DNA of 64,000 bases from assembly GCA_037179515.1 (NCBI GenBank), contig JAXCGZ010015129.1:7501-71500 (forward strand), read 5' to 3'. The notes beneath the pieces were generated by a model, which saw only the letters and a list, made by a program, of their open reading frames with translations, searched no databases and was not told the DNA's origin. The position numbers and the translations under genes were made by a program. Position 1 is the stretch's first letter. Every line of letters begins with the position of its first letter. Positions 11,240 through 24,859 of the stretch are shown piece by piece. Source of the stretch: Halocaridina rubra (lineage: Eukaryota > Arthropoda > Malacostraca > Decapoda > Atyidae).

Positions 11240-12400
11240 TCGGAGGCACTGTTCCGCCATCCTCCTCCACCTCTACCACTTAATGTGATCAGATATTATG
11301 AAGAAAATTGAAAAAAAGCATTAAGAACAAACAGCAAATATATTTTCAATATAATATTGTCAGGGAAATAGTGTGCGAGGGTGCATCATCTGATACGGAA
11401 GTAGCAAAACGTTTGCCGATAGAGGTTCGTTCTCCCGCATCCTCCTCCTCTTTTACCGCTTAATGCGATCGAATATTATGAAGAAAATTGAAAAAAGTAT
11501 TAGGAACAAACAGCAAAAAAAATTTTGATATAATATCGTCAAGGAAATAGCGTGCGAGGGTGCATCAGCTGATACGGAAGTGTGACAAAATGTTTGCCAA
11601 CAGAGGTATGTTTTCCCGCATCCTCCTCTTCTACCGCTTAATGCGATCGAATATTATGAAGAAAATTAAAAAAATGCATTAAGAACAAGCAGCAAACAAA
11701 TTTTCGATATAATATTGTCAGGGAAATAGCGTGCGAGGGTGCATCAGCTGATATGGAAGTGTAAGAAAAACTTTGTTGATAGAGGTTCGTTCTCCCGCAT
11801 CCTCCTCCTCTTTTACCGCTTAATGTGATCGAATGATATGAAGAAAATTGAAAAAAAGCATTAAGAACAAACAGTAAACAAACTTTTGATATAATGTCAT
11901 AAGGGAAATAGCCTGTCGAGAATATATATATTTCGTTCAAGTTTCCCCGGTATACCTTTTCTTTGTAACGAATTGTATAGTTTTCTTTTTCTCTCAGCTG
12001 ACTTTGTTTACGTTTAGATTTCGTGCAACACAGTTGATATGTAAAGAAGATAAAATAATATTTAGAACCAAGGAATATTAATAATACATAATATAATCTT
12101 GAAAATTAGATAAACCCCAAATAGAGTGAGTAAATAAATATTTTATGAGTAAGATATTGTGCTTGAATAGTGATGAGCATCAGCTGAAACGGAAGTGGCA
12201 AAACGTTTACCGATAGGGGTTCGTTCTCCCGCATCCTCCTCCTCTTCTAACGCTTAATGATATCGGATGTTATGAAGATTATGGAATAAAAGCATTAAGA
12301 ACAAACAGCAAACAAACTTTCCATATAATATCATCAGGGAAATGTGCATCAGCTGATATGGAGGTGGCAAAACGTTTGCATCCTCATGCTCACTTCCACC
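11240..12400. repeat. ~180-bp tandem repeat array in D1
   Basis: Five imperfect units start near 11258, 11433, 11616, 11797 and 12229. Each has a CCGCATCCTCCTCCTC-like run, then CGCTTAATGCGATCGAATAT, GAAGAAAATTGAAAAAA, AACAAACAGCAAA and GCATCAGCTGATA. A ~250-bp unique insertion (about 11920-12170) separates the fourth and fifth units. Spurious reading frames in this array are not genes. Confidence 0.8.
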
Positions 12401-12730
12401 ATGCACGTCCCAGTGTATGCCTGTTGCCCACCGCAAAATAGAGGGCATTAATTTGTTTAATGTACTGTAGATCTGTATATTTTTTTTACTGTACACTATT
12501 TGCATGTTAATATAAATAACTACAGGTCTTTCTGCTTTGTTATGTATTTATAAAATATGTTTTACTTATCTTATATCTTTGGAATAGTGTGTCTATGTAA
12601 GGTTGTGGAACGTATCTATGCCCTTTATCATTGTTTCTTATGGAAAATGACTCGTTTTTTCACGCAATTTTCTATTTACCTGTCACTTCTGAGAACCTAT
12701 CTTCGCGTTATTCTGAGAACTAGGTATATA

Positions 12731-14076
<1,346 letters not shown>

Positions 14077-14149
<73 letters not shown>
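14077..14149. repeat. (TA)n microsatellite joining E1 and TA3
   Basis: About 73 bp of TA repeat with one TATTATA interruption, lying directly between the ends of E1 and TA3. Confidence 0.95.
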
Positions 14150-14299
14150 CAGTGTTACCCCGGTTATTCGCGTTTCTTGGTTTGCGTTCTCACTCTATCG
14201 CGTTTTTTTTTTTTGATAAATTATTATTTTATTTTATGGGTATACGCAAAAATATTAAAATATTGAAAACAAAATTTTTTCAGTATTTTCATTTTTTTT

Positions 14300-15610
14300 A
14301 TTGGAAATGTAAATTTACGTTGCTTGCTGTTATTTATAAATGTAAAGGGTGTTTTTTTAACAGTGCAGGGAGGGTTTATACAGTTTGTAAATGAAAAAAT
14401 AATTGTAATGAGTGTGTCACGTCATCATCACCTCATTCATCGTAATTTTATCTATCACTTTCATAAAAATTTATGTTGCGTGCTGTCATTTATAATGTAA
14501 AGGGCGTTTTTTTTAGTGCAGGGAGGGTTTATACAGTTCGTAAACGAAAAAATAATTGTAAATAAGTATGTGTCACGTCATCATCACCTCATTTACCGTA
14601 ATTTTATCTATCACTTTCATAAAAATTTACGTTGCTTGCTGTTATTTATAATGTAAAGGGTGTTTTTTTTAACACTGCAGGGAGGGTTTATACAGTTCGT
14701 AAATGAAAAAATAATTGTAAATGAGTATGTATGTCACGTCATCATCACCTCATTCACCGTAATTTTATCTATCACTTTCATAAAAATTTACGTTGCGTGC
14801 TGTTATTTATAATGCAAAGGGTGTATTTTGAGGGTATATACAGTACGTAAACGAAAAAATAATTGTAAATGAGTATGTGTGTCACGTCATCATCACCTCA
14901 TTCACGGTAATTTTATCTATCACTTTCATAAAAATATACGTTGCTTACTGTTATTTATAATGTAAAGGGTGTTTTTTTAACAGCTCAGGGAGGGTTTATA
15001 CAGTACGTAAACGAAAAAATAATTGTAAATGAGTATGTATGTCACGTCATTATCACCTCATTCACAGTATTTTTATCTATCTCTTTCATAAAAATTTACG
15101 TTGCTTGCTGTTATTTATAATGTAAAGGGTGTTTTTTTAACAGTGCAGGGAGGGTTTATACAGTACGTAAACGAAAAAATAATTGTAAATGAGTATGTAT
15201 GTCACGTCATCATCATCACATTCACGGTAAGTTTTCCTATCACTTTCATAAAAATTTACGTTGCTTTCTGTTATTTATAATGTAAAGGGTGTTTTTTTAA
15301 CAGTGCAGGGAGGGTTTATGCAGTTCGTAAACGAAAAAATAATTGTAAATAAGTATGTGTGTCACGTCATCATCACCTCATTTACCGTAATTTTATCTAT
15401 CACTTTCATAAAAATTTACGTTGCTTTCTGTTATTTATAATGTAAATGGTGTTTTTTTAACACTGCAGGGAGGGTTTATACAGTTCGTAAACGAAAAAAT
15501 ATTTGTAAATGAGTATTGATGTCACGTCATCATCACCTCATTCACCGTAATTTTATCTATCACTTTCATAAAAATTTACGTTGCGTGCTGTTATTTATAA
15601 TGTAAAGGGT
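14300..15610. repeat. ~160-bp minisatellite array (TA3, left)
   Basis: About eight tandem monomers. Each carries CAGGGAGGGTTTATACAGT, GTAAACGAAAAAATAATTGT, GTCACGTCATCATCACCTC, TTTATCTATCACTTTCATAA and TTATAATGTAAAGGGTG. Small indels vary monomer length. The array ends at AAAGGGTG, where LINE-A3 begins. Confidence 0.9.
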
Positions 15611-18138
15611 GATTACCTAATTGTGATTACCTAATTGTGTTTACGGGAAAGAGCCCAAAGCTCGTATCTTCCCGTCTCCTGATCGGTTCCAAATTATACT
15701 TTGTGATACTTATCATACCTGTCCTGAAAACTATGGATTGAGATAGCATTAACTACCTCCTCGCTTAGCGAATTCCAATTATCAACTACTCTTACACTGA
15801 AAAAGTATTTCCTTACATCCTGCAAAGAAGTTTTCTTACGAAGCTTCAAACTATGACCTCTAGTTCTAGAGCCAGCCATATCAAAATATCGATCCCTATC
15901 CACTCTATCATAACCATGAAGGAATTTAAAGACTGTCACCATATCCCCCCTCAATCTTCTAGCTTCGAGTGATGGTAACTCTAATTCCCTCAGCCTCTCA
16001 TCATAACTGAGATTGCGTATTTCTGGCACCAGTTTCGTGGCATGTCTTTGAACTTTTTCAAGCTTAGCTATGTGTTTTTTCAAGTGCGGATTCCAAAAGG
16101 GGGCTGCATATTCGAGTTTTGGCCTCACATAAGTTACATAAATATTTCTGAACATTTCCTTGTCCATGTGCCTGAAGGCTACCCTTACATTTGATAAGAA
16201 TGCATATGCTGCCCTTACTATACCATTTATATGTATTTCTGGAGACAAATCTGCCAGTATGTTTACTCCTAGATCTCTCTCATTTTCTGTCTCTTGAAGT
16301 TGTACTCCAGCCACCGAGTAGTCAAGCTTGGGCCTTCTTGCACTTGTACCCATTCTCATTACCTTACATTTTGAAGTATTGAATTTCATTAGCCACTTTT
16401 CTGACCACTCATGCAGATTATTTAGATCCTCCTGAAGTTCTCTACCATTGTTCTCGTTTTTTACTTTCTTCACAATCTTTGCATCATCTGCAAACATATT
16501 CATGAATGAATTTACAGACTCTGGTAGGTCATTTACATATACAAGGAACAAAAGTGGCCCTAAAACTGAACCCTGTGGAACTCCAGTACTAACTCTTCTC
16601 CATTCAGACACTGAGTGTCTTACTCTAACCCTCTGTTCCCTTCCTTCTAAGTAAGTTTTTATCCATTCCAAAATATTCCCACCTATTCTAGCCATTGATT
16701 TCAGCTTCCTAATAAGTCTCCCATGTGGAACAGTGTCAAACGCTTTCTGGAAATCTAGGAATATGCAGTCTGCCCAGCCCTCTCTTTCCTGTAAGATTTG
16801 GCTTACCTCATCATAAAATTCTAATAAGTTTGTTAATGTTGATCTACCTTCTCTGAAGCCATGTTGCCTCACTGACAAAAAGTTGAAGGATTCCAAGTGA
16901 AGAGAGATATGTTTCCTTAGTAGTTTCTCCATAACTTTGCAAACTATGCTGGTCAAGGAAACTGGTCTATAGTTCAGAGCCGTATCCCTCCTTCCCTTTT
17001 TGAAGATAGGTATCACATTTGCTTGTTTCCAGCATCTTGGAATCTCCCCCGACTCCAGTGACTCCTTAAATATGATACTTAGTGCCACTGATATTGTGTT
17101 TGCGCATTTTTTAAGCACATGAGGGGATATGTCATCAGGACCTGTAGCTTTATGAACATCTAAATCCATCAGCGCTTTGCATACCTCTGTGGCTGTAAGG
17201 TTGATGTTCTCTAATACCGGCCCTTGAGCTTCTATCACTGCAATCTGAGGGGGTGGGGTATTTTCTACTGTAAATACTGACTGAAACTCCTTGTTCAATT
17301 CTTTGCAGATCTCTTCATCCGTCTCATTCATGCTTCCATCCGCTCTCTTTAGCCTTAAAACCTGTTCTTTTACCTTCAGTTTTCCTCTGATAAAGCTGTG
17401 GAGAAGCTTGGGATTTTCTTTAGCCTTCCTGGTGATGTCCCTCTCATAGTCTCTCTCTGCCTCTCTCCTTTTACTTAGGTAGACATTTCTTGCTCTTTTG
17501 TAGGTTTGCCAGGCATTTATGTTTTTTCTCCTCCTATACCTTTTCCAGCATTTGTCTCTCCACTCCTTAGCTCTTTTACACCCATTATCAAACCATTTCT
17601 CTCTGGCATGAATTACACCTACTTTGGTGATAGGTATGCAGCAATCTACTATCTTCCCATATTTCTCACAAAAGATGTCATACATTTCTTGTACAGATTT
17701 GTTGTAAAATAAGGTTCTCCAGTCAATAACTGCAAAAAGCTCATTCATTTTGATGTAATCTCCTTTCAAATAGTTCCTCCTCATATCCTCAGTGCCTCTA
17801 CTCTCAGGAAGAATATCTTCAATGACATACTCCATCAACAACACACAGTGGTCACTCTTTCCAATTGGTGGTTCATACTCATTTTTTTCAATATCCAACA
17901 CATTATCTGTGAACACTATATCAAGTAGTGATGGCTCATCCCCAGCCCTGGCCCTTGTTGGTTCCATTACATGTTGGTGTAGGAAATTCCCTTGTATGCA
18001 ATCTAGGAATCTTGCCCCGAATGAGTCCTCACCACTGTGTGGGTCAAGATTTATCCAATCTATCTCTTTATGATTAAAGTCTCCCATAATCAAAATCCTA
18101 CATTTTTTTCCCGTGCCATGTTAACAACTGAGTTTATG
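15611..18138 (-). mobile_element. LINE-A copy A3, 5'-truncated
   Basis: The 3' tail (ATTACCTAATTGTGATTACC) starts directly after AAAGGGTG of a 160-bp monomer, the same monomer position as copy A1. The 5' end is truncated in the endonuclease region, where the array resumes with TTTAACAGTGCAGGG. There is no obvious long target-site duplication. Confidence 0.9.
15694..18093 (-). CDS. LINE-A3 ORF2 fragment, open 799 codons
   Basis: The best preserved LINE-A RT. It opens with MIMGDFNHKEIDW (endonuclease GDFN motif) and GKSDHCVLL (SDH motif), then the linker, then the RT: YRPVSLTS, FLDFQKAFDTVPH, GVPQGSVLGPL at residues about 504-514, and FADD at 534-537. It ends with DRYDKYHKV and a stop. Upstream it joins, one frame away, the seven-A run at 18103-18109, but the N-terminal half of the endonuclease is lost by truncation. 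It is open but cannot encode a full ORF2, so it is probably not autonomous. High identity to A1, A2 and A6 suggests recent insertion. Confidence 0.85.
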   Translation of the reverse strand: MIMGDFNHKEIDWINLDPHSGEDSFGARFLDCIQGNFLHQHVMEPTRARAGDEPSLLDIVFTDNVLDIEKNEYEPPIGKSDHCVLLMEYVIEDILPESRGTEDMRRNYLKGDYIKMNELFAVIDWRTLFYNKSVQEMYDIFCEKYGKIVDCCIPITKVGVIHAREKWFDNGCKRAKEWRDKCWKRYRRRKNINAWQTYKRARNVYLSKRREAERDYERDITRKAKENPKLLHSFIRGKLKVKEQVLRLKRADGSMNETDEEICKELNKEFQSVFTVENTPPPQIAVIEAQGPVLENINLTATEVCKALMDLDVHKATGPDDISPHVLKKCANTISVALSIIFKESLESGEIPRCWKQANVIPIFKKGRRDTALNYRPVSLTSIVCKVMEKLLRKHISLHLESFNFLSVRQHGFREGRSTLTNLLEFYDEVSQILQEREGWADCIFLDFQKAFDTVPHGRLIRKLKSMARIGGNILEWIKTYLEGREQRVRVRHSVSEWRRVSTGVPQGSVLGPLLFLVYVNDLPESVNSFMNMFADDAKIVKKVKNENNGRELQEDLNNLHEWSEKWLMKFNTSKCKVMRMGTSARRPKLDYSVAGVQLQETENERDLGVNILADLSPEIHINGIVRAAYAFLSNVRVAFRHMDKEMFRNIYVTYVRPKLEYAAPFWNPHLKKHIAKLEKVQRHATKLVPEIRNLSYDERLRELELPSLEARRLRGDMVTVFKFLHGYDRVDRDRYFDMAGSRTRGHSLKLRKKTSLQDVRKYFFSVRVVDNWNSLSEEVVNAISIHSFQDRYDKYHKV

Positions 18139-19145
18139 TTTAACAGTGCAGGGAGGGCATATACAGTTCGTAAACGAAAAAATAACTGTAAATGAGTATG
18201 TATGTCACGTCATCATCACCTCATTCACCGTAATTTTATCTATCACTTTCATAAAAATTTACGTTGTGTGCTGTTATTTATAATGTAAAGGGTGTATTTT
18301 TAACAGTGCAGGGAGGGTATATACAGTTCGTAAACGAAAAAATAATTGTTAATGAGTATGTGTGTCACGTCATCATCACCTCATTCACGGTAATTTTATC
18401 TATCACTTTCATAAAAATATACGTTGCTTGCTGTTATTTATAATGTAAAGGGTGTTTTTTTTTAACAGTTCAGGGAGGGTTTATACAGTACGTAAACGAA
18501 AAAATAATTGTAAATGAGTATGTATGTCACGTCATCATCACCTCATTCACAGTATTTTTATCTATCTCTTTCATAAAAATTTACGTCGCTTGCTGTTATT
18601 TATAATGTAAAGGGTGTTTTTTTAACAGTGCAGGGAGGGTTTATACAGTACGTAAACGAAAAAATAATTGTAAATGAGTATGTATGTCACGTCATCATCA
18701 TCACATTCACGGTAAGTTTTCCTATCACTTTCATAAAAATTTACGTTACTTTCTGTTATTTATAATGTAAAGGGTGTTTTCTTAACAGTGCAGGGAGGGT
18801 TTATACAGTACGTAAACGAAAAAATAATTGTAATTGAGTATGTATGTCACGTCATCACCTCATTCACCGTAATTTTATCTATCACTTTCATAAAAATTTA
18901 CGTTGCTTGCTGGTATTTATAATGTAAAGGGTGTTTTTTTAACAGTGCAGGGAGGGTTTATACAGTACGTAAACGAAAAAATAATTGTAAATGAGTATGT
19001 ATGTCACGTCATCATCACATTCACGGTAAGTTTTCCTATCACTTTCATAAAAATTTACGTTGCTTGTTGTTATCTATAATATTAAGGGTGTTTTTTTAAC
19101 AGTGCAGGGAGGGTTTATACAGTACGTAAACGAGAAAATAATTGT
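18139..19145. repeat. ~160-bp minisatellite array (TA3, middle)
   Basis: About six monomers between LINE-A3 and LINE-A4, with the same landmarks as the left array. It stops inside a monomer at AAAATAATTGT, the second recurrent LINE-A insertion position. Confidence 0.9.
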
Positions 19146-21334
19146 GATTACCTAATTGTGATTAACTAATTGTGTTTACGGGAAAGAGCCCAAAGCTCGT
19201 ATCTTCCTGTCTCCTGATCGGTTCCATTTTGTACTTAGTGATACTTATCATACCTGTCTTTAAAACTATGGATGGAGATAGCATTAACTACCTCCTCGCT
19301 TAGCGAATTCCAATTATCAACTACTCTAACACTGAAAAAGTATTTTCTTACATCCTGCAAAGAAGTTTTCTTACGAAGCTTCAAACTATGACCTCTAGTT
19401 CTAGAGCCAGCCATATCAAAATATCGATCCCTATCCACTCTATCATAACCATGAAAGAATTTAAAGACTGTCACCATATCCCCCCTTCACTCTTCTAGCT
19501 TCGAGTGATGGTAAGTCTAAAGCCATCAGCCTCTCATCATAACTGAGATTGCGTATTTCTGGCACCAGTTTCGTGGCATGTCTTTGAACTTTTTCAAGCT
19601 TAGCTATGTGCTTTCTCAAGTGCGGATTCCAAAAGGGGGCTGCATATTCGAGTTTTGGCCTCACATAAGTTACATAAATATTTCTGAACATTTCCTTGTC
19701 CATGTGCCTGAAGGCTACCCTTACATTTGATAAGAATGCATATGCTGCCCTTACTATACCATTTATATGTATTTCTGGAGACAAATCTGCCAGTATGTTT
19801 ACTCCTAGATCTCTCTCATTTTTTGTCAATTGAAGTTGTACTCCAGCCACCGAGTAGTCAAGCTTGGCCCTTCTTGCACTTGTACCCATTCTCATTACCT
19901 TACATTTTGAAGTATTGAATTTCATTAGCCACTTTTCTGACCACTCATGCAGATTATTTAGATCCTCCTGAAGTTCTCTACCATTGTTCTCGTTTTTTAC
20001 TTTCTTCACAATCTTTGCATCATCTGTAAACATATTCATGAATGAATTTACAGACTCTGGTAGGTCATTTACATATACAAGGAACAAAAGTGGCCCTAAA
20101 ACTGAACCCTGTGGAACTCCACTACTAACTCTTCTCCATTCAGACACTGAGTGTCTTACTCTAACCCTCTGTTCCCTTCCTTCTAAGTAAGTTTTTATCC
20201 ATTCCAAAACATTTCCACCTATTCTAGCCATTGCTTTCAGCTTCCTAATAAGTCTCCCATGTGGAACAGTGTCAAACGCTTTCTGGAAGTCTAGGAAAAT
20301 GCAATCTGCCCAGCCCTCTCTTTCCTGTAAGATTCGGCTTACCTCATCATAGAATTCTAATAAGTTTGTTAATGTTGATCTACCTTCTCTGAAGCCATGT
20401 TGCCTCTTAACAAAAAGTTGAAGGATTCCAAGTGAAGAGAGATATGTTTCCTTAGTAGATTCTCCATTACTTTGCAAACTATGCTGGTCAAGGAAACTGG
20501 TCTATAGTTCAGAGCCGTATCCCTCCTTCCCTTTTTGAAGATAGGTATCACATTTGCTTGTTTCCAGCATCTTGGAATCTCCCCCGACTCCAGTGACTTT
20601 TTAAATATGATACTTAGTGCCACTGATATTGAGTTTGCACATTTTTTAAGCACATGAGGGGATATGTCATCAGGACCTGTAGCTTTATGAACATCTAAAT
20701 CCATCAGCGCTTTGCATACCTCTGTGACTGTAAGTTTGACGTTCTCTAATACCGGCCCTTGAGCTTCTATCTCTGCAATCTGAGGGGGTGGGGTATTTTC
20801 TGCTGTAAATACTGACTGAAACTCCTTGTTCAATTCTTTGCAGATCTCTTCATCCGTCTCAGTGATGCTTCCATCCGCTCTTTTTAGCCTTAAAACCTGT
20901 TCTTTTACCTTAAGTTTTCCTCTGATAAAGCTGTGGAGAAGCTTGGGATTTTCTTTAGCCTTCCTGGTGATGTCCCTCTCATAGTCTCTCTCTGCCTCTC
21001 TCCTTTTACTTAGGTAGTCATTTCTTGCTCTTTTGTATGTTTGCCAGGCATTTATGTTTTTTCTCCTCCTATGCCTTTTCCAGCATTTGTCTCTCCACTC
21101 CTTAGCTCTTTTACACCCATTATCGAACCATTTCTCTCTGGCATGAATTACACCTACTTTGGTGACAGGTATGCAGCAATCTACTATCTTCTCATGTTTC
21201 TCACAAAAGATGTCATACATTTCTTGTACAGATTTGTTGTAAAATAAGGTTCTCCAGTCAATAACTGCAAAAAGCTCATTCATTTTGATGTAATCTCCTT
21301 TCGGATAGTTCCTCCTCATGTCTTCAGTGCCTCT
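19146..21334 (-). mobile_element. LINE-A copy A4, 5'-truncated
   Basis: The tail begins right after the monomer sequence ATAATTGT. The 5' end stops at GCCTCT, nearly the same truncation region as A1, and the array resumes with TAAATGAGTATG. Target duplication is at most one or two bases. Confidence 0.9.
19235..21319 (-). pseudogene. LINE-A4 ORF2 RT with two frameshifts
   Basis: Three overlapping frames cover one RT. The first (21319-20369) runs from MRRNYPKGDYIKMNE through YRPVSLTS. A small deletion near 20405 shifts the frame. The second (20477-19461) holds FLDFQKAFDTVPH, GVPQGSVLGPL and MFTDDAK, where Thr replaces the usual Ala beside the catalytic Asp pair. An extra base in a C-run near 19483 shifts it again, and the C-terminal 80 codons follow. 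Inactive. Confidence 0.85.
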
Positions 21335-21585
21335 TAAATGAGTATGTATGTCACGTCATCATCACATTCACGGTAAGTTTTCCTATCACTTTCATATAAA
21401 TTTACGCTTGCATGCTGTTATTTATGAAGTAAAGGGTGGTATGTTAACAGTACAGGGACAGTTTATACAGTGTAAACGTAAAAATATATTAAAATATTTA
21501 TGTACATATAGGCTGATCCTACTTCGCGGATTTCCTGGTTCGCGCCGGGTCCCAGAACCGAACTACTGCGATAAGTGAGGCAACA

Positions 21586-21688
<103 letters not shown>

Positions 21689-21984
21689 GGGTCCTCGGGT
21701 TACAATGTTTTGCCATTACAATGCAGACCCATAAATTATTAATAAATTATTATTAAGTACATTTTTTACCTACTTGGTTTGTATGTTAAATACAAACTTA
21801 GCGTGCTGAATAGTGTGTAAGCATGGTGGATGAATACACAGCTAGCAGCACTGTTGCATATGCTTATATGTAGTTAATGGCTCTATTTATTTCTGTACAG
21901 TGTTCCTTCAATTATCGCGATGGTTCGGTTCCGGGACCCAGCGCGAGACAGAAAAATCGCGAAGTAGGATCAGCCTATATGTAC

Positions 21985-22800
21985 ATAGATGTTTTAATTT
22001 ATTTTTACGTTTACACTATATAAACCCTCCCTGTACTGTTAACAAACCACCCTTTACTTCATAAATAACAGCATGCAACGTCAATTTATATGAATGTGAT
22101 AGATAAACTTACGGTGTATGAGGTGGTAATGACATGACATACTCATGTACATAGGTATTTTACAATTATTTTTACGTTTACCTACTGTATAAACCCTCCC
22201 TGCACTGTTAAAAAAACACCCTTTACTTTATAAATAACAGCATGCAACGTAAATTTATATGAAAGTGATAGATAAAATTACGGTGAATGAGGTGGTAATG
22301 ACATGACATACTCATGTACATAGGTATTTTACAATTATTTTTACGTTTACGTACTGTATAAACCCTCCCTGCACTGTTAAAAAGCACCCTTTATTTTATA
22401 AATAACATCATGCAATGTAAATTTATATGAAAGTGATAGATATAATTTCGGTGAATGAAGTGGTAATTACATGACATACTCATGTACATAGGTATTTTAC
22501 AATTATTTTTACGTTTACGTACTGTATAAACCCTCCCTACACTGTTAAAAAACACCCATTACTTTATAAATAACAGCATGCAACGTAAATTTATATGAAA
22601 GTGATAGATAAAATTACGGTGAATGAGGTGGTAATAACATGACATACTCATGTACATAGGTATTTTACAATTATTTTTATGTTTACATACTGTATAAACC
22701 CTCCCTGCACTGTTAAAAAAACACCCTTTACATTATAAATAACAGCATGCAACGTAAATTTATATGCACGTGATAGGTAAACTTACCGTGAATGAGGTGG
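21985..22800. repeat. 160-170 bp minisatellite within TA5
   Basis: Five monomers in reverse orientation, each with AAACCCTCCCTGCACTGTTA, ATTATAAATAACAGCATGCA and GAATGAGGTGGTAATGACAT. It is a subterminal part of the autonomous element, so this minisatellite originated inside the transposon and is not background satellite. Confidence 0.85.
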
Positions 22801-22829
22801 TAATGACGTTTCTTGATCCCGGAGGAAAT

Positions 22830-24627
22830 TATTTTGCAGCCAATAAAAGCTTTACAGCTGCTTTTTGGGGGAGAAGAACATGGTAATGGGGAGTTGCTGT
22901 CGCTGTTTCTTCTTTTCTTGGAAGATGGTATGGTAAAGAATCATGGCATCATCGAGAAAATTACAGAAGATCACCGAACGAACCATATTATCGTCATGTT
23001 CCTGTGAGAGTTTTTGGGCTGCTTTCACATGTTCATATATGGATGCCAGACGTTCGAGTGTAAGGCCAGGTTCTTCAATTTCTTCGTGCGTTTCCTAAAG
23101 CTCTTCTTCCTCTTCTTCGCTCGCTGATTTTGTCATTTCTTCCAAGTCTTCATCACTCAAAGGCTGCGAGTGGCAGTCAATCAGTTCATTCACATCTTCG
23201 AGAGTCATATCTTTAAAGCCTGCTCCTCCTAGCAATGCAGCCAACTTTACAGCCTTCTCAACTGCCGAGTTATGGACTTCGTCACGAGCAAATCCCTTGT
23301 AGTCGTGGATGACTTCGGGCCACAATTTCTTCCAGCTGGCATTGATTGTGGCCTACTTCATCTCTTTGATTGCATGCTGAATATTTTGAAGGCATGTGGC
23401 AATCGTGTAATTACACCAGTACGTCTTCACTGAGAAGTCTTTGTCTGAATCCATGGATTCAACCAGGTTCCCCAGGGCATTTCGTGTGTATAGAGGGCCT
23501 TGAACGCACAAATAACGCCTTGATCCATAGGCTGAATTAGTGACATCTTATTCGGTGGCAGGAACTCGACTTGAACACCGTTATATTCGAGATTAGTTGC
23601 GTGGCCACCAGCATTATCCATCAAAAGAAGGACTTTAATTTCAAGGCCTTTTTCCGCAAGATAAACTTTAACCTGAGGGATAAAATATTGGTGAAACCAG
23701 TCCGATATGAGTCTTTTTGTGATCCAGGCCTTAGGGTTATGCATCCAATACACTGGCAGCAGATTCTTATTCTTGTTCTTCAAAGCCTTAGGGTTCTTTG
23801 ACTTGTAGATAAGCCCGGGCTTTAATATGAAGCCCCGCAGCATTCCCGCACGATGATGAGGGGTAACGCGATCTTTGTGCGCTTTAAATCCCGGGGCTTT
23901 AGCTTCTTCCTTGAAGAGAAAAGTGCGAGATGGCATTCTCTTCCAAAATAAGCCAGTCTCATCCATGTTGAAGACTTGCTCAGGAACATATTCCCCTTCG
24001 GCGATAATTTTCTTGAAGTCGTTCTTCACGTAATTTTCTGTGGCAGCTGTATCTGCAAAGGCAGCTTCGCCATGCACTGAAATGCTTTTTAGGCCATAGC
24101 GTTTTTGAAATTTGAAGAACCATCCCTTGCTAGCAATGAACAGTTGTATCCTCAGTGGAGAATCGCTGGAGGGTCCTGGTTGTGGGTCGTCAATATCTTC
24201 TCCCCTCCTCCTCTCCACGGTCGCTACTGTCGTCGACGGGTTCGTTTGTAGCGAATGTATCGTACAGCTTCTTCGCCTTTGTTTGTATGATATTGGTGTC
24301 TAAGCTGATGTTTTTCTTTCTGCAATCAGCAATCCACAGGGCCAAAGCAGCTTCCATCCGCACTACTGCCTTATTGCGGGATGTTACGACCCTCTTCGCT
24401 GATTTATCAAAAGAAATACTCGCTGTTTTCCTGATCTTTGCCTCGTCCTTTTTGTTGTAGCGAACAGTAGATTCATTGAGGCCAAAATAGCGGCTGACAT
24501 CTGTAAACCTTTTTCCTTCTTTCAACATATCTAAGAGTTTCACCTTATCTACTATGCTTAACATCCTCCTTTGCCCCTTAGGCTGACTACCAGAAGCCTT
24601 AGAAGATGAAGGACGTTTGGGAGGCAT
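22830..24627 (-). pseudogene. Tigger/pogo transposase of TA5, frameshifted
   Basis: A CENP-B/pogo-type DDE transposase that would bind the TA-family TIRs and insert at TA. It starts at 24627 with MPPKRPSSSKASGSQP. The helix-turn-helix follows (VDKVKLLDMLKEGKRFTDVSRYFGLNESTVR), then a second DNA-binding part (ALALWIADCRKKN). A frameshift near 24200 leads into the catalytic frame (24218-23427): GWFFKFQKRYGLK, FNMDETGLFWKRMP (first Asp), KVLLLMDNAGGHA (second Asp) and LIQPMDQGVI (third Asp). More breaks follow near 23870, 23440 and 23350; a C-terminal frame (23325-23095) ends in an acidic tail. All three catalytic Asp are present, but at least three frame breaks make it inactive. Confidence 0.88.
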
Positions 24628-24859
24628 TGCAAAGGTTAAATTACGCGTAAAAATACAATCTCAAGCAAAACGTATTAATAAGCACAACGTGAATGGTGCA
24701 CACGTGAGTTAGACTGAACGAGTGAGGCGAGACAATGGAAGATGGTGGGAAAAGCAAACTGCTGAAAAAGCCAATCAGACCCCATGATACAGAACATACA
24801 GAAAAACAATTTTGTGATTCGTCATCTCCCGGCCTTTCAGCCAATAGCATTCCATGAAC

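Larger units (their letters stand above)
10892..12725. mobile_element. D1: non-autonomous element with ~180-bp tandem repeats
   Basis: The left end reads ACCTTGTTTTTTTTTATCCG and the right end ...ATTCTGAGAACTAGGT. The reverse complement of the right end aligns to the left end as an imperfect ~20-bp TIR (CACCTWGT type), better seen in sister copy D2. The interior holds a tRNA-derived SINE, a ~180-bp tandem array, and a unique stretch including TTTCTTATGGAAAATGAC. No transposase is visible. The DNA-transposon nature is inferred from the ends and the TA flanks. Confidence 0.6.

Noticed and set aside
22813..23007. Independent small plus-strand gene
   Set aside because: It is antisense to the C-terminal tail of the TA5 transposase (LTLERLASIYEHVKAAQKL on the minus strand).
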